Assembly (NCBI RefSeq): GCF_040054535.1
Contig: NC_090779.1
Coordinates: 18,139,001-18,203,000, forward strand
Source of the DNA: Antennarius striatus
Lineage: Eukaryota; Chordata; Actinopteri; Lophiiformes; Antennariidae
Direction: 5' to 3'
Length of the DNA stretch: 64,000 bases
Every line of letters begins with the position of its first letter. Positions within the stretch are counted from its first letter, which is position 1. This document shows, piece by piece, positions 13,301-59,939 of this stretch. The position numbers and the translations under genes were made by a program. A model generated the notes under the pieces. The model made no database searches and was not told where the DNA came from. It was given only the letters and a program-made list of their open reading frames with translations.

Positions 13301-16300
13301 CACATCAGCCTGAGCGACAGCGTCTACGGAGCAGGGGCCCACCTGGCGCTCACTGTCACTGGCGTTGAGGGCCTCAAGTTCCCCGAGGACACCAACGGAA
13401 CCAACGGCAGCAACGGCAGCACCGTCCCCGCTGCCAACAGCAACCACGAAGACAGCAACCGATGCAATGGCCACGTACACACGAGCGCCGGTCTGACGAA
13501 GATGAACGGGGAATACCGACCAGGTCGCAAAGGAGAAGGCCTGCACCCCGTGCCGGATCTGTTCAGTGAGCTCAACTTGTCGGAGATTCAGAAGCTCAAA
13601 CAGCAGCTGCTGCAGGTGGGTCAGGAAGCAGGGTCAGTAAATCCCACGGTAAATCAGATCACCCATAATTTCCCTGAGAGAAATTATTAGTTGTCAGCTG
13701 GAAAGCACTTTGGAAAGCATTCTTTGTTCAGTGGTTTCACATTTGTATTTTATAGCCCTTTAAAGGTCACTGTCGGCACCAGTTCAGGAAGTTTTTTGCA
13801 TTCCAACGTTAACATCAAAATAAATAGATTGATGAAACAAGTGAGACAGAGAATCAGATGCCTGATGAACATCGCCCCGGCCACAGTTTGCCATTGTTAA
13901 TTTCAAAGAAATACAGTGACAGTTTGGGAACAAGAGAAAAAGAAGACCATGTACATTTCAAGCCCCCCTGTGAGCCAATAATCACTGCCCCGCCCTGACA
14001 CCTCTCTACAGAGCCCTTACAAACTGACTGTGTTGACAACTTGAGTGGAATATTTGCTTTCATGTATAGTTTGTGGAAGAGATGATGCCAGATGATAGCA
14101 GAGAGAGACCAGCAGGAGAGACGGTCTGTAGGGAACCCAGACACAAACATTTTTAGGGAGCAGATGTTGATGAAAAGGAGAGTCTCTTTTCTCTTACAGC
14201 TCCTGTGCACACAGCAGGCATCCATACAGGGAGGAAGGCTTCCAGAATGTTGAGATAGAAATCACATAAGGATTATATTCATGCTAAAATCTAGTTAAAT
14301 AATTACTGCACATTTTTTTTTGCTGTAGCTAAGCTCCTCCAGGGAATAGAAAAATAGATTAGCGTCTGCAACATTAGCAGCGTGTTTTTCGGCATAAACA
14401 GAATTAGACTCAATTAGAATCAATTTTTTTTTTCTAGGTGGGCATCAGTTATTGTTCATTTTTATGCAATCCCTTTAGTAGAAGACTGATCTGGAAACAA
14501 CTGATTAAAAATATAAATTCAGTTCCAGTTGTTTTTGCCAGCAGCTCTATACACATCAGTTTGTACCTTGTTGATTGTAGACCTTTGCACAGTGTGAAAT
14601 AAAGGTCAGTTGATATGATTCATTCTTGATGACTTGTGTTTGTTGACTTCCTGCCAAATAATGATGACTGTAGGATATATTGTTTTTATCTCTATTGGCA
14701 ATGATCCATTCAATGAGTGCACACTGTACTGATTTTTTTTTGCCTAACTGAGTTCTGTTAGGTGTCCTCTGTGGCCTCTGAAGATTGCTGCTATTCAAAT
14801 TTTACTGTGGGTAAATGTTTGACATCGGTCAATTTGTGTTTGTCTAAGTTGGTCGTCAATACTTGAAAGTCAGAAGCCTCATCTGTTCATGTACTAGCAG
14901 AAAGCACCAGTGCCAGAAATCATATAAAAACAAATTGAAACACGTAAAGAGATAAAAGTTAAAAGCTTCTTCTCGTTTAAAGTCCTATCCCTCTGTTCCA
15001 CAGGTGGAGCGTGAGAAGACGGTGCTGCTCATGAACCTGCAGGAGTCTCAGACCCAGTTGCAGCACACGCAGGGCGCCTTGAGCGAGCAGAACGAGAAGG
15101 TCCACCGCCTCACGGAGCACGTCAACGCCATGAAATGTCTGAACGGAGACAAAGAGCTCGACGACCCGCAGCAGAGCGAGAAACCTGACGGCAGCTCATC
15201 ATCTTCCCCAACCGGCGGTCGCCATGATCTGGACAGCAAAGGGTTCGAGATCCTGGAGTGTAAGTACAAGGTCGCCGTGACAGAGGTGATCGACCTGAAG
15301 GCGGAGCTCAAGGCCCTGAAGGAGAAGTACAACCAGGCTGTGGAGGGGCAGGGGGATGGCCACAGCGACGATAGTGTCCAAACACTGAATGAACAGGTTT
15401 GACATGTTTGCATGTACGTTCGTTTTCATTCCTGCACACATTTCTGTTTTGCATCCTGTGATATTACATCTTTGCTTTGTTTCTCAAGCAGGTAACGCAT
15501 TTGGAGCGTAGCTATCGTGAGAGCCGGGAGAGGGTGGCGAGCCTGGAGGCGGAACTACGAGCAGCGGCGAGCACCGCCACGGAGAGTCAGGGTATGCTGA
15601 ATGTCGCCCAGGATGAGCTGGTCACCTTCAGCGAGGAACTGGCGCAGCTTTACCACCACGTCTGTCTGTGCAACAACGAGACTCCCAACCGCGTCATGCT
15701 GGACTACTACCGCCAGAGCCGCAGCACTCGCGGCGGCAGCCTGAAAGGCTCGGATGACCATCGGGTTTTGCTCTCACCTCGCCTGGCACGGCGTCTGGCC
15801 GCGGTGTCCGCCTCCTGCTCGTCTGAGTCCTCACGCTGTCCCACGGACTCCCCATCCAAAGACAGCCGTCACAATGAGACGACAGCCAACTCAGGGGACT
15901 CTCCATCCTGCCATAGCAGCCCTTCTCGCCACTCCACCGGTTCCCCGGTCGTCAATGTCTCTCCCTGTCCGTCTCCCCTGCCCGCAGAGGTGGGCGGGGA
16001 CCTACGGAAGGAGCCCATGAACATCTACAATCTGAACGCCATCATCAGAGACCAGATCAAACACCTCCAGAGGGCTGTGGATCGGTCGCTGCAGCTATCC
16101 AAGCAGAGGGCTGCCGCCAGGGAGCTGGCTCCCATGCTTGACAAGGACAAGGAGTTATGCATGGAGGAGATCCTGAAGCTGAAGTCCTTACTCAGCACCA
16201 AGAGAGAGCAGATAGCCACACTAAGGCTGGTGCTGAAAGCCAACAAGCAGGTAAAGCACACGTTCTGTCCCAATCAACTAAAAAAATGATTTTGTTACAA

Positions 16301-19300
16301 ATCTGTCGAAATTACAGTCCAGAAGGATGCATTTGTGCCATAATAAAATATGTTCAATCATCAACATTACAGACAGCGGAGATTGCTCTGGCAAACTTGA
16401 AGAGCAAGTACGAGAATGAAAAGGCCATGGTGACGGAGACCATGATGAAGCTGAGGAATGAACTGAAGGCTCTGAAGGAAGACGCCGCCACATTCTCATC
16501 TCTCAGGGCCATGTTTGCTACGAGGTGAGAGGAGAAATATAAGCCCAACAGACATTTAAAAAAAAAGGCAAAAGTGTAATTATTACGTCAGAAATTTGTA
16601 TGAAAGAACTCAACAGTTTTTGTGTTTCTTCCTTCTGTCTTGTCAATGTCACTGTAGATGTGATGAGTATGTTACCCAGCTGGACGAGATGCAGAGGCAG
16701 CTGGCAGCAGCAGAGGACGAGAAGAAGACTCTGAACTCCCTCCTCCGTATGGCCATCCAGCAGAAGCTGGCTTTGACTCAACGGTTAGAGGATCTGGAAT
16801 TCGATCAAGAGCAGACCCACCGTGGCCGGAGCGCCAAAGTGCCCAAGATAAAAAGCAGCCCGCCCAAAGTAAGTCACACAGGCAGCCTCACAGCTTCTTC
16901 TTGCCCTAACGGACTTCAGGGATTCCTCCTTTACCACTAGGTTGAGTGAATATTGGATATTTTCTTTGAATGCTTTAATACCAGAATCTAAATTGCTTCT
17001 AACAAAATGTGACCTGGCCAGTAAAAAGTGTTGCAAAGTGAAAGCTAAGCAAAAACAAAATTGGACGCAGTCACTGCCTCAGGTTATAGTGACTGAGAGG
17101 ACCTCCCTGTGGCCAATTCTAAGAATTACCATCCACGGTGCGTCAAAGTTATTACTAGAATATTGTTTTTCTAGACTATTTTTTTTAATGATTTCAAGTT
17201 GTAAATTATTTAAATAAATTATTATTATTTTTAGTAATTTTTGTTGCATGTCTGAAAATTCAATTTTGAAAATTAAACACAGAATAACTGAGCAATGAAA
17301 CACATCCCTAAATCCTGTGTAGGTTTATTCACATGCGAAGCAGCTATATATATATGAACATAAAATTTTGATGACATTTTGAAAAAACAGCTTTCTAAAT
17401 TTTAATATTCTTATAATGATATAATGCATCTATTACAGTGGTAACATTTCTTTGTTGCTGCACAAACAACCAGTCTGATATAAGAACCCTTGTAAGATTA
17501 TAGACAGAAATGGATAGATAATTAGATAAAAAGTTCATTTTTGTCAGCATTAAGACCTCTAAAAGAATTAATGGATGCATTTGTGACTGTGCACAAATAT
17601 ACAGTTATTCCATTTTTCTTATTGTGAGATCAATAGCGGTTGTATCGTTGCACCCAGGGCATGTGATGCCACCATGGTGTCTGATTTCCCCATCTTATAA
17701 ACTGCAGGTCATTTTTGCTGGTAAATGCTGGATATAATGTTACTATCATTAGAACAAGAAAACAACAAGAATATTAATCACGAGCCATTGATATGGCATA
17801 AATATTCCAAAAAAAGACCTTATCTCTATGCAGGAGAAAGTAAACCAGAATCTGCATCCATACCCAGATCATCCTTAAAACCTCATTGATTCTTCCTTTG
17901 ACTGGTCATCTGCTTATTGTGTGTAGTGTAGTGAATCACGTTCATTTACTGTATCCCACAACTGACAAGACGACCTTCTCGTGATGTTCCCCTTTCCCTC
18001 CACTGGGTGGCAGTGTTAGATCACGTTTCCTTTCTCCTGTCTAATAACGTTGACCTCTCTCCATCTCCCATCCTACCTTAGATAGAGTATTAAAACATCA
18101 TATAAAGATTCGGTTTTAAGTTGAACTCGTGTAAATGACGAGTGTAAACAGAACCTGGTATTGTGTTCACTTGGATTGTTCAGGGTCAGCTTCACTATAA
18201 TTGTCTTGCTCTTTTTGCATGCTTAAAATCAGTATAATACTGAATTTTGGAAGTGTGTGTTTTTGTGTATATAGTGTCAAGGTGCTTTGTGTTTTCCCAC
18301 CTCCAACGTCAACTATTATCCTGTTCCTGTCATTAGATGAGACTGATTTAGGATATTAAAAACATTCACCTTCAGATATTATTATGCAAATATTGATACA
18401 TTTACTTAAAGCCAAATATTTTCTCTTCTTCCTCGCTTGTCCCTAAATTTCTCCTTCTAAACTCTCCTATTCATCTGCATTGTGAAACTGATTTCCTGAG
18501 GATAAAAAGTGCATGTCTCACCCGAGAGACACAGTATTGAACGAAAAATGAAGTTATGCAAAAATAATAACCTGCCCTGTGTTATTGTGACATGACTCTT
18601 GAAGTCGGTGCTCATAACATGGGAAGCAATGATGATCACATTGTCTCTGATGAAGCCATCCCCTATCTTTCCATCCATGTGTTGTCTGTCCTACTGTCTA
18701 ACCCCGAGTGTCACCACCCTGTATATCTGTCTAATTTATCAGTTTCTTGTAGATTGTCAGCAGCCTGCTACCTCAGTACCGTCAGTCTCCCCACAACTAA
18801 GGCGAGGGAGAGCTTCCCTAGCTCGCAGGTAAAAACCAGGAGAACCTGCAAGATGTAGGCTCATAAAAATCTGTCTATCAGTCTGTCCACTCTCATTAGT
18901 GTAGTGGTAGTTATAGTTGCACATTTGCATCAATAAGTGATAAATGGTCCTGCATGCTCTTGAATCTCATTCATTAGATATGAACAGTGTGGCTGAGACC
19001 TTTATTTTGTTCTGCTAAACATCTCTCCTTGAGTAAAAGAGGTTTCTTTTTGATTTGCATGTACAGTTTGGCCTGTTTTATTAATTGGACAGTTTTAGTT
19101 GTAAATTTATTTTAGGAAAAACTTAAATCGAGTTTCAAATTCCAAGACCAACTTTGGATTCTCTCGTCATGGCAGACATTTTTATTTGCTATATCAGAAA
19201 AATCAGAAAATCCCCAGCAGCGATGATGAAAATGTAGCATTAAGTCATACAGGTTAGTTAGTAACTCTAAAATGTATTGCCATTAGTTACACCAGGCCAA

Positions 19301-19700
19301 GATGTTCCAGTTGTTCCTTTCCATGAGCGTTTTGATGATCACCCTCCCCAACCCTGTTTTGTTCTAATCACACATTTAAAATAAATCAATGCCAGATTAT
19401 TTTTCTGTCGCCACATTTTGCGCTTTTTGTTGTTGGTTTGTTGTCACCTCTTCTGCAGCTCTTAGATTGTCTTTACTTCCTGATACTGATGCCATTCTCC
19501 CTTCTTTCTGCATTTTTTTTTACAGTCTTAATTTTTTGCCCGACTTCAAGGAACACCACCCTGTCCACTCCAGTAACAGCCTTCTCTCCTCTTGCAAACC
19601 TCAAAACTGTCTGGCCCAGCAACCCCAACGCCCGACACCTAACCCAGGCCCCAGGCCCTGGCCTCAGTATGGAAGGAGAGCAAATACAGAGACTCCTTAG
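10166..19700 (+). CDS. bicd1: bicd1, Bicaudal-D dynein adaptor (5' partial; nine exons seen)
   Basis: Coiled-coil adaptor that links cargo such as Rab6 vesicles to dynein-dynactin on microtubules. Exons: 10166-10378, 12833-12985, 13118-13615, 15004-15396, 15492-16250, 16373-16524, 16658-16868, 18753-18828, 19526-19700. The first seven join in phase to 793 codons; the human protein is about 975 residues with roughly 70-80 encoded by exon 1, which is not in the window. Family blocks are clear: [17 protein letters not shown] near the start, [39 protein letters not shown] and the Rab6-binding coiled coil ending in RLEDLEFD. Bicd1 is preferred over bicd2 because of the tail (DCQQPA) and because fgd4 follows, as in human. 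Teleost a or b copy cannot be decided. The joint 16868 to 18753 is phase 0 to phase 1 and does not close, so one exon is missing from this model. Confidence 0.93.
10379..12832 (+). other. bicd1: bicd1 intron 2
   Basis: Non-coding by eye. It contains a GC-richer stretch at 11560-11690 that is open on both strands without recognisable similarity, a short CA/CG repeat at 12034-12065 and a poly-G run at 12738-12750. Nothing else is supportable. Confidence 0.7.
12833..12985 (+). CDS. bicd1: bicd1 exon 3, N-terminal coiled coil
   Basis: 51 codons, phase 0 to 0, acceptor TTTGCTCCAG and donor GTCAGC. It encodes [20 protein letters not shown] followed by the nearly invariant [20 protein letters not shown] block. 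High charge and heptad leucines continue the dynein-dynactin coiled coil with no break. A (G)13 run lies about 85 bases upstream of the exon. Confidence 0.95.
13118..13615 (+). CDS. bicd1: bicd1 exon 4, coiled coil plus Asn/Gly/Ser linker
   Basis: 166 codons, phase 0 to 0. The first 60 residues ([20 protein letters not shown] onwards) finish the N-terminal coiled coil. A low-complexity stretch follows at about 13395-13440, with a repeated Asn-Gly-(Thr/Ser) pattern encoded by tandem AACGG codons, longer than I recall for the human protein. The exon ends in the conserved [20 protein letters not shown] segment. The linker is likely disordered and length-variable between species. Confidence 0.95.
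13616..15003 (+). other. bicd1: bicd1 intron 4
   Basis: AT-rich, no exon seen. The 123-codon open frame on the minus strand at 13854-14225 has no recognisable similarity and is taken as chance. Confidence 0.7.
15004..15396 (+). CDS. bicd1: bicd1 exon 5, middle coiled coil
   Basis: 131 codons, phase 0 to 0, starting [20 protein letters not shown]. It contains the conserved RLTEHVNAM and [20 protein letters not shown] blocks with a Ser/Pro-rich insert between them (about 15185-15235). The donor is GTTTGA after CAG, weaker than the other donors in this gene. Confidence 0.94.
15492..16250 (+). CDS. bicd1: bicd1 exon 6, middle coiled coil, Ser-rich linker, start of C-terminal coiled coil
   Basis: 253 codons, phase 0 to 0, the largest exon. 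Order: about 30 coiled-coil residues, the near-invariant [20 protein letters not shown] segment, [21 protein letters not shown], then a Ser/Pro/Cys-rich disordered linker of about 80 residues (15800-16000), then [20 protein letters not shown] leading into the cargo-binding coiled coil. The acceptor reads AAGCAG, so splicing three bases earlier (exon from 15489) would add one Gln. Confidence 0.95.
16373..16868 (+). CDS. bicd1: bicd1 exons 7 and 8, cargo-binding (Rab6) coiled coil
   Basis: Two exons, 16373-16524 (phase 0 to 2) and 16658-16868 (phase 2 to 0), joined through an Arg codon in MFATR-CDEYV. Together they encode the most conserved part of the family, from [20 protein letters not shown] through [17 protein letters not shown] and [20 protein letters not shown] to RLEDLEFD. 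This parallel coiled coil binds Rab6-GTP and, in BICD2, RanBP2. A basic tail ([16 protein letters not shown]) follows. Confidence 0.96.
16869..16940 (+). CDS. bicd1: possible bicd1 short-isoform end by read-through of the exon 8 donor
   Basis: If the donor at 16869 is not used, the frame stays open for 23 codons beginning [11 protein letters not shown] and stops at TAG 16938-16940. The donor GTAAGT itself would encode Val-Ser. AATAAA at 17213-17218 could serve polyadenylation about 275 bases further on. Short read-through C termini exist for BICD proteins as far as I recall. This would also explain a gene model that does not need the unseen exon. Confidence 0.4.
   Translation, partial: VSHTGSLTASSCPNGLQGFLLYH
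16869..18752 (+). other. bicd1: bicd1 interval expected to hold an unrecognised exon
   Basis: Phase arithmetic requires an exon of 3n+1 bases here if exon 8 is spliced to the tail exon at 18753. In human this position encodes a Ser/Arg-rich stretch. I scanned for it and found no convincing exon; a strong acceptor (polypyrimidine plus CCTTAG at about 18080) is followed at once by stops. A CTCF-like match CCACTGGGTGGC lies at 18000-18011. Confidence 0.5.
18753..18828 (+). CDS. bicd1: bicd1 C-terminal tail exon (penultimate)
   Basis: 76 bases, phase 1 to 2, acceptor TTTCTTGTAG and donor GTAAAA. With a G supplied by the previous exon it reads [20 protein letters not shown] and onward. The DCQQPA.SVP string matches my recollection of the tail of human BICD1, which identifies it. 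The preceding exon must end in phase 1, which the exon ending at 16868 does not. Confidence 0.65.
19526..19700 (+). CDS. bicd1: bicd1 terminal coding exon
   Basis: Acceptor after (T)9ACAG; read in the phase left by 18828 it gives [20 protein letters not shown], then a Cys/Gln/Pro-rich stretch ending GRRANTETP and TAG at 19698-19700. It loosely resembles the His/Ser/Pro-rich human BICD1 end. A second frame is also open to 19704, but phase 2 splicing selects this one. An acceptor at 19549-19550 (TTCAAG) is a weaker alternative. Confidence 0.6.
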
Positions 19701-21470
19701 ATAGGGGTTCGCTCCAGATGAACTTCCTCTAATCTAGAAGTTCAACCCGGTGCTTACTGAAAGTCTGTAACCCTTCATAAACAACACTCCCCTACCACAC
19801 CCCCTCTTTAGCAGGCCTGCTGGTTACCTTGTAGAAGAAGAAAGAGGCACTCTTCTTCTCTGGAATTCCATCCTGTCCCAGAAAGGACTGAACTGAGTGA
19901 CAGGAATCGTTTCATTTATTTGTATTAGTATTTAATTTAAAAAAAGTATTCACGCTTTTGATTGTTTATTTATCTATTGATTTGTGACAAGCTCCTGAGA
20001 TATTTATTACTTGAATGTTGTTCCTGCGTGTGTCTTTTTATTCCTTTGGTGAGGTGTTTTGGCGTCGGGGTGAAGACGACTAAAACCAAAACTACTTTGG
20101 AGTCACAAGTTCTTTCTGGCTGAGTAAGCAGGTTTAAAATGCACCTAACCATACTATATGACATTTAAAATGTCTGTATAATACAAATCTGTATTCAGTT
20201 ATTACATAGGACTACACTGAGAACAAGAAAAGTATTTCTTGAGGTGGTGTTGGGTGAATGCAACTACCTTATTATGATCACTATTCTGAGATGCTTGTTT
20301 GTTTTATATATTTAAAAAAAAGATTTTTATTTGCCAATCGTGTGTAAAAAACTTTTTATACCTCTTATTGTTTTTATTTCTTTTTTACAGCAGACTCTAG
20401 AGACATGGTTGTGCTAGTTATGTATCTCGTCAGAGACGGGGATAGATGAGAGACTGGGGTGTTTGAGATCAGGGCCTACGTTTTTGCCTTTTGATTTCAA
20501 AACTTTTTTTTAAATTAGTGCAGCGGCTTCTCCCAAATGTTTGCCTGCCATCAAATTTGTGCTTATACTATAAAGTATTCTCGGTTTCAGCTCTATCAGT
20601 GTACCGGTCACAACCCCTAAAAGAAGTTAGAACTAACCTGAGTTCCTCTTATGGTGACGATGATGATGGTGACAGTTATCCACCATCGTCATCTATAGAT
20701 GTCTTTTATGCTTCCTTCAAACTTTATGCAGTACTGTCCAAGCACAATTATGCACTCTGCGCTCGAGCAATACAGTTGTCATTTTAGTCTTTGTACCATT
20801 ATAAAGTTTCTCTTTTTAATGTTTTCCTCACTGTACTGAATGAATACTTTTGCCAGACGGATATGAAACTACATAGCTGGAGTAGTGTTTTGAAGAGAGA
20901 TGTCATATGTGTTATATCAACAACGAACGCGTGTCTGTTCTCTGTGTATACCTTTGTGGGATCTGTCTTTGTCAACAGTGTAGACTGTACTTTTGTGAGA
21001 ACAGGGATTGAAGTATTTGGTCCAGCAGTAGCTTCTGAACCCCTTCAGGCTCATTGACCTGACTCTCCTGGTTTGTTTGCACAGTATGTTTGGATGAAGA
21101 CTGACTTATTCAGTTTGAAAAGAATGATGGCTGTATGCTACAGCAGGTTTTACAGTTTTCCCACCATATAAAAGTGTTCCAACTGATTGATTTCACAAAT
21201 AAAAGGTCTCTACTTGGATTTGTATGTGACTCATTGTTCGACTCATTTTAATAGAGTTAAAAGAAAAAGAGACGTTTTGCCTGTGAAGTTGGTGCCTGTA
21301 TTCATGGCTGTTTGGGTATTGTGCCTGCATGTGTCTACATCCTTGCCCTTTACTACCTCCTTAGTTTTCATATTTAGTAAATTTTAAACTGGGGTTGAGG
21401 AAAAACATAATACTGTACACAATTAAAATATGTAACACATGAAATAAAGTAGATAATATATATTATTACA
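19701..21470 (+). other. bicd1: probable bicd1 3' UTR
   Basis: No coding signal after the stop at 19700; AT-rich sequence with AATAAA at 21198-21203 and again at 21443-21448. The transcript probably ends after one of these. A CpG-rich promoter-like block begins less than 200 bases beyond the second signal. The extent is inferred from the signals alone. Confidence 0.5.
21198..21203 (+). terminator. candidate poly(A) signal for bicd1
   Basis: AATAAA followed within 40 bases by T/G-rich sequence (TTGGATTTGTATGTG), a usual cleavage context. A second AATAAA at 21443-21448 is the alternative. Confidence 0.4.
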
Positions 21471-21841
21471 GCATAAAGAATAGTTTACTCATTAATTTGA
21501 AATTATGAAACAGTATATATTTTTATAATCTGGGGAATGACACAATCAGGTGCTTTCATAACAAATATTTGAGAAGTTTATTTGCAAAACTCGGAAAAAA
21601 CACAATAAAAGAAGGAAAAAAGGTAGTTTTGTCCTCTACAGGAAGAGGACCCCCCCATCGGGGTGACACTGCTCAGGGGGACTTGACGTGAAGCTCATCG
21701 GGGTCTCCGTTACCTTGACGCGCCGGACGCGCACTGACGCCTGCGGGCTTCCGTACGCAGCTCACAACCTGTCTGCTCCCGTGAAAAACTTGTAACCATT
21801 ATTTTTGAGTCACTTCAAGCGCCCGTCGCTTTGGAGTCTCG

Positions 21842-57366
<35,525 letters not shown>

Positions 57367-59302
57367 GGGCGTGGTGAACTAATGTAGGATGTGCACAGTA
57401 GAAACAATATGTGCAGGTGTGTGCACGCACACAATACAAATGCACAGTCTCCATTTTGTCCTTAAATCCAAACCTTAAAGCTTACCCGTGCTGGATAAGC
57501 TGCCTTTCCTTTCCATCCTCCTGCATCAGTTCCTTTGTGGATTTTTTTATGAAGTCAAACTGATGGAAGTGTGCTGGATTACTGAAGGACGGTCTGGGAC
57601 AATCAACACTAGAGCACAGTGGCCTCAGGACTGATTTAAGACAGGAACTATTAAGGACAGCCTGTGTCAGTTCTTCTTGAGCTGGGGGGAGACGACCACT
57701 GACGGAAGGCAGAACCCTGTAAAGGATAGAATTCAAAAGGAAAGGACAAAACTCAGAAGTCTCCTGGTGCTGCAGCTCAACTCTGTACCTGTAGGGCGTC
57801 AATTGTTTTCTTTTCAAAAAGGAAAAATTGTAATTTCATAGCTGAGATTGACAAAAGGTGATTGGGTAAATACAACTGGGAGCAGCAGTCTCTGAATCCA
57901 CTGGTGGGATTATGCGTCTCATCAAGCCAGCCATCCTGTCGGGTTTCCCGTGTTACCGGGGATTTGGACGTTTTGTAGAATACACTAGAATACCACAACC
58001 GGATCCCAGATCAGTAGAAGAAAATATTTTCATGTACAGAAATCAGTCTGAAATGTTTCGATAACAATAGCATAGAAGTATTTACAGTATTCCTGTTTTT
58101 CTTCGCTTGAGGGTGATTCCAATTGGAAAAATATTCAAGTGATTTGAAAGCAACGGTCTGGCCTTCCTCTCTCATCCCACAATGAAAAATCATTGATCTT
58201 GATGCACGTTGGCCGATATGTCTGCAGCCGTCTGTGATGTCTCTGAAGCAAACTACCGTAATCAAAGCAGTTTTATATCTGAAAGATGACGACCGCAGGA
58301 GAAATAATTGGTCCCAGGTCTCAGGTGGTGCTAAAACACTCATTTATTTCATATCAGAATGGCAATACCTATTGTGATACCAGTTAAACTGTTTCTAGAT
58401 AAAATAACCGAATGTGAACGCCTTTAGGATCCTCAAATGAAAGAAATAGCCAGAGTAATTCAAAATGGCCTCTGGGAAAGTGGTGTTGCTCCTCCACAAA
58501 GGGCTGGACAGATTTAAAATCACAAAAGAAGTAAACATATTAGATATGACTACTGTATACTGAATTGTTGAAGATGTTGATGGCAGCTGGATTCGTTCTG
58601 GTCTGTTTCCATTGTAAAATGAGTTCTGTACCTCTTTAAAAGGTACAAAAACATAAGTAGAAACATTACATAAGTCTCTGGTTTCACCATAATTACTGTC
58701 ATTCACACTTGACCCTGCAACCCTGACAGAACTGTGTGTGATAAAATCCTGATGTTGGTAAAAACTTTATCCGTCTGAAACAGCAATGGCACTTCTTTAA
58801 GTTGAGAGATGAGCAGAGAATCGTCGTCGTCCTCGTGTAACAACGGTTTTCAATTTAGATGTAAGTGCAGCACAATCAGATATAGGAAAGCTGGTGTGAC
58901 AAATGTAAATGTGTTTTTAATGCTGTAATTAATTTTATTTAAAAGTAATTTATGGAGTACAATAAGCATGATTAAAAGCAGCACAAAGTTGTTCCCTCGC
59001 TGTCAAATAAGATCTTTGGGTTTGTTTATTTTTTCCCCAGAGTAGATTTTTCCACAAACTCCTCAAAACATGCTACTAGTGAGCCATGGAGTCGTCATCC
59101 TCAGTCCACCCCACACCCCGTGCTGTTCTCAACCCTCTGAACTTTCCTCCCCTCAGTATTGCTAAAACACAAGAGCACAAAACTTCCCATTCCTTAAGAT
59201 CTGAATGTTCATCCAGGTTGTTTTATGAATCCACTCATTCCCCTCCCTAAAGGTGTAAGAAGCTGTGCACTTTAACGTCTTTTAAAGTTTACCTTCAAAG
59301 AA

Positions 59303-59308
59303 AATAAA
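59303..59308 (+). terminator. candidate poly(A) signal for fgd4
   Basis: The only clear plus-strand AATAAA seen in the 2.5 kb after the fgd4 stop; ATTAAA near 58972 is an alternative. This implies a 3' UTR of nearly 2 kb. Confidence 0.35.
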
Positions 59309-59508
59309 ACCAGATTAAATGATTTAGCTTGATTTCATGTCATACATCACCGCTTCAATGACTTCACTTACAAATTAAGAGTCTGAGTCATCGGCAGCAT
59401 GTCTGAAAAGAACTTGGTATCAAAACTCTAAGCGGAACATTCCTGTTCTCACCTGAACAGCAAGAAATAACTCCACATGAAAAGAATTTTCATTTACCTA
59501 CTAAATGA

Positions 59509-59514
59509 TTTATT
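59509..59514 (-). terminator. candidate poly(A) signal for nup205
   Basis: TTTATT on the plus strand is AATAAA on the minus strand, about 425 bases past the nup205 stop. A second copy at 59609-59614 would give a shorter UTR. Confidence 0.35.
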
Positions 59515-59939
59515 TTTAGTTTATAATTACTAGTATGAGTTTGTTGCATGTTGTGTGTGTGTGTGTGTGTGTGTGAGCTATAAAAGGTGTGTACCAGATT
59601 TAGAAACATTTATTTTCACAAAAACTGGAGAAAAAGGAAAAATGAAACAATCTAAACAAAATCAAATTCTCATAAGTAAAAATTCCTTAAATGTGCGAAA
59701 CAAGTTCTTCTTTGATGAGTGCTCCTTCAGTGTTAGTCAAATCGTCACACAGAACACACCAAATGATGTAATGCAGTTTACATCTCAAAACGCTCAGAGA
59801 GGAGCTTTGAAATATAGATTTATGCTAGAAAAAGTCCTTGACTGAAAGTCCGCCATAGTTAAGTTTTTCCCATGTTGCTGAGCAGAAACTTTCATCACAT
59901 CTTTATCATTTGTCATCTTTGTACTCGTGGGCGTCTGCC

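Larger units (their letters stand above)
57367..59939. other. convergent 3' UTRs of fgd4 and nup205
   Basis: No protein-like frame on either strand; the short minus-strand frames at 57482-58706 lack any recognisable similarity. AATAAA on the plus strand at 59303-59308 may end fgd4, and AATAAA on the minus strand (TTTATT at 59509-59514 or 59609-59614) may end nup205. If so the two transcripts end within a few hundred bases of each other. Confidence 0.5.

Noticed and set aside
13199..13575. Minus-strand frames opposite bicd1 exon 4
   Set aside because: Shadows of the coding exon on the opposite strand.
15048..16273. Minus-strand and other-frame ORFs over bicd1 exons 5 and 6
   Set aside because: Shadows caused by GC-rich coding sequence.
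17841..17880. Possible missing bicd1 exon (reads [12 protein letters not shown])
   Set aside because: Weak resemblance to the human tail exon, but a stop follows at once and no acceptor and donor pair gives the required phase.
57482..58706. Three minus-strand frames between fgd4 and nup205
   Set aside because: No protein family recognised, AT-rich, and placed in the expected fgd4 3' UTR.
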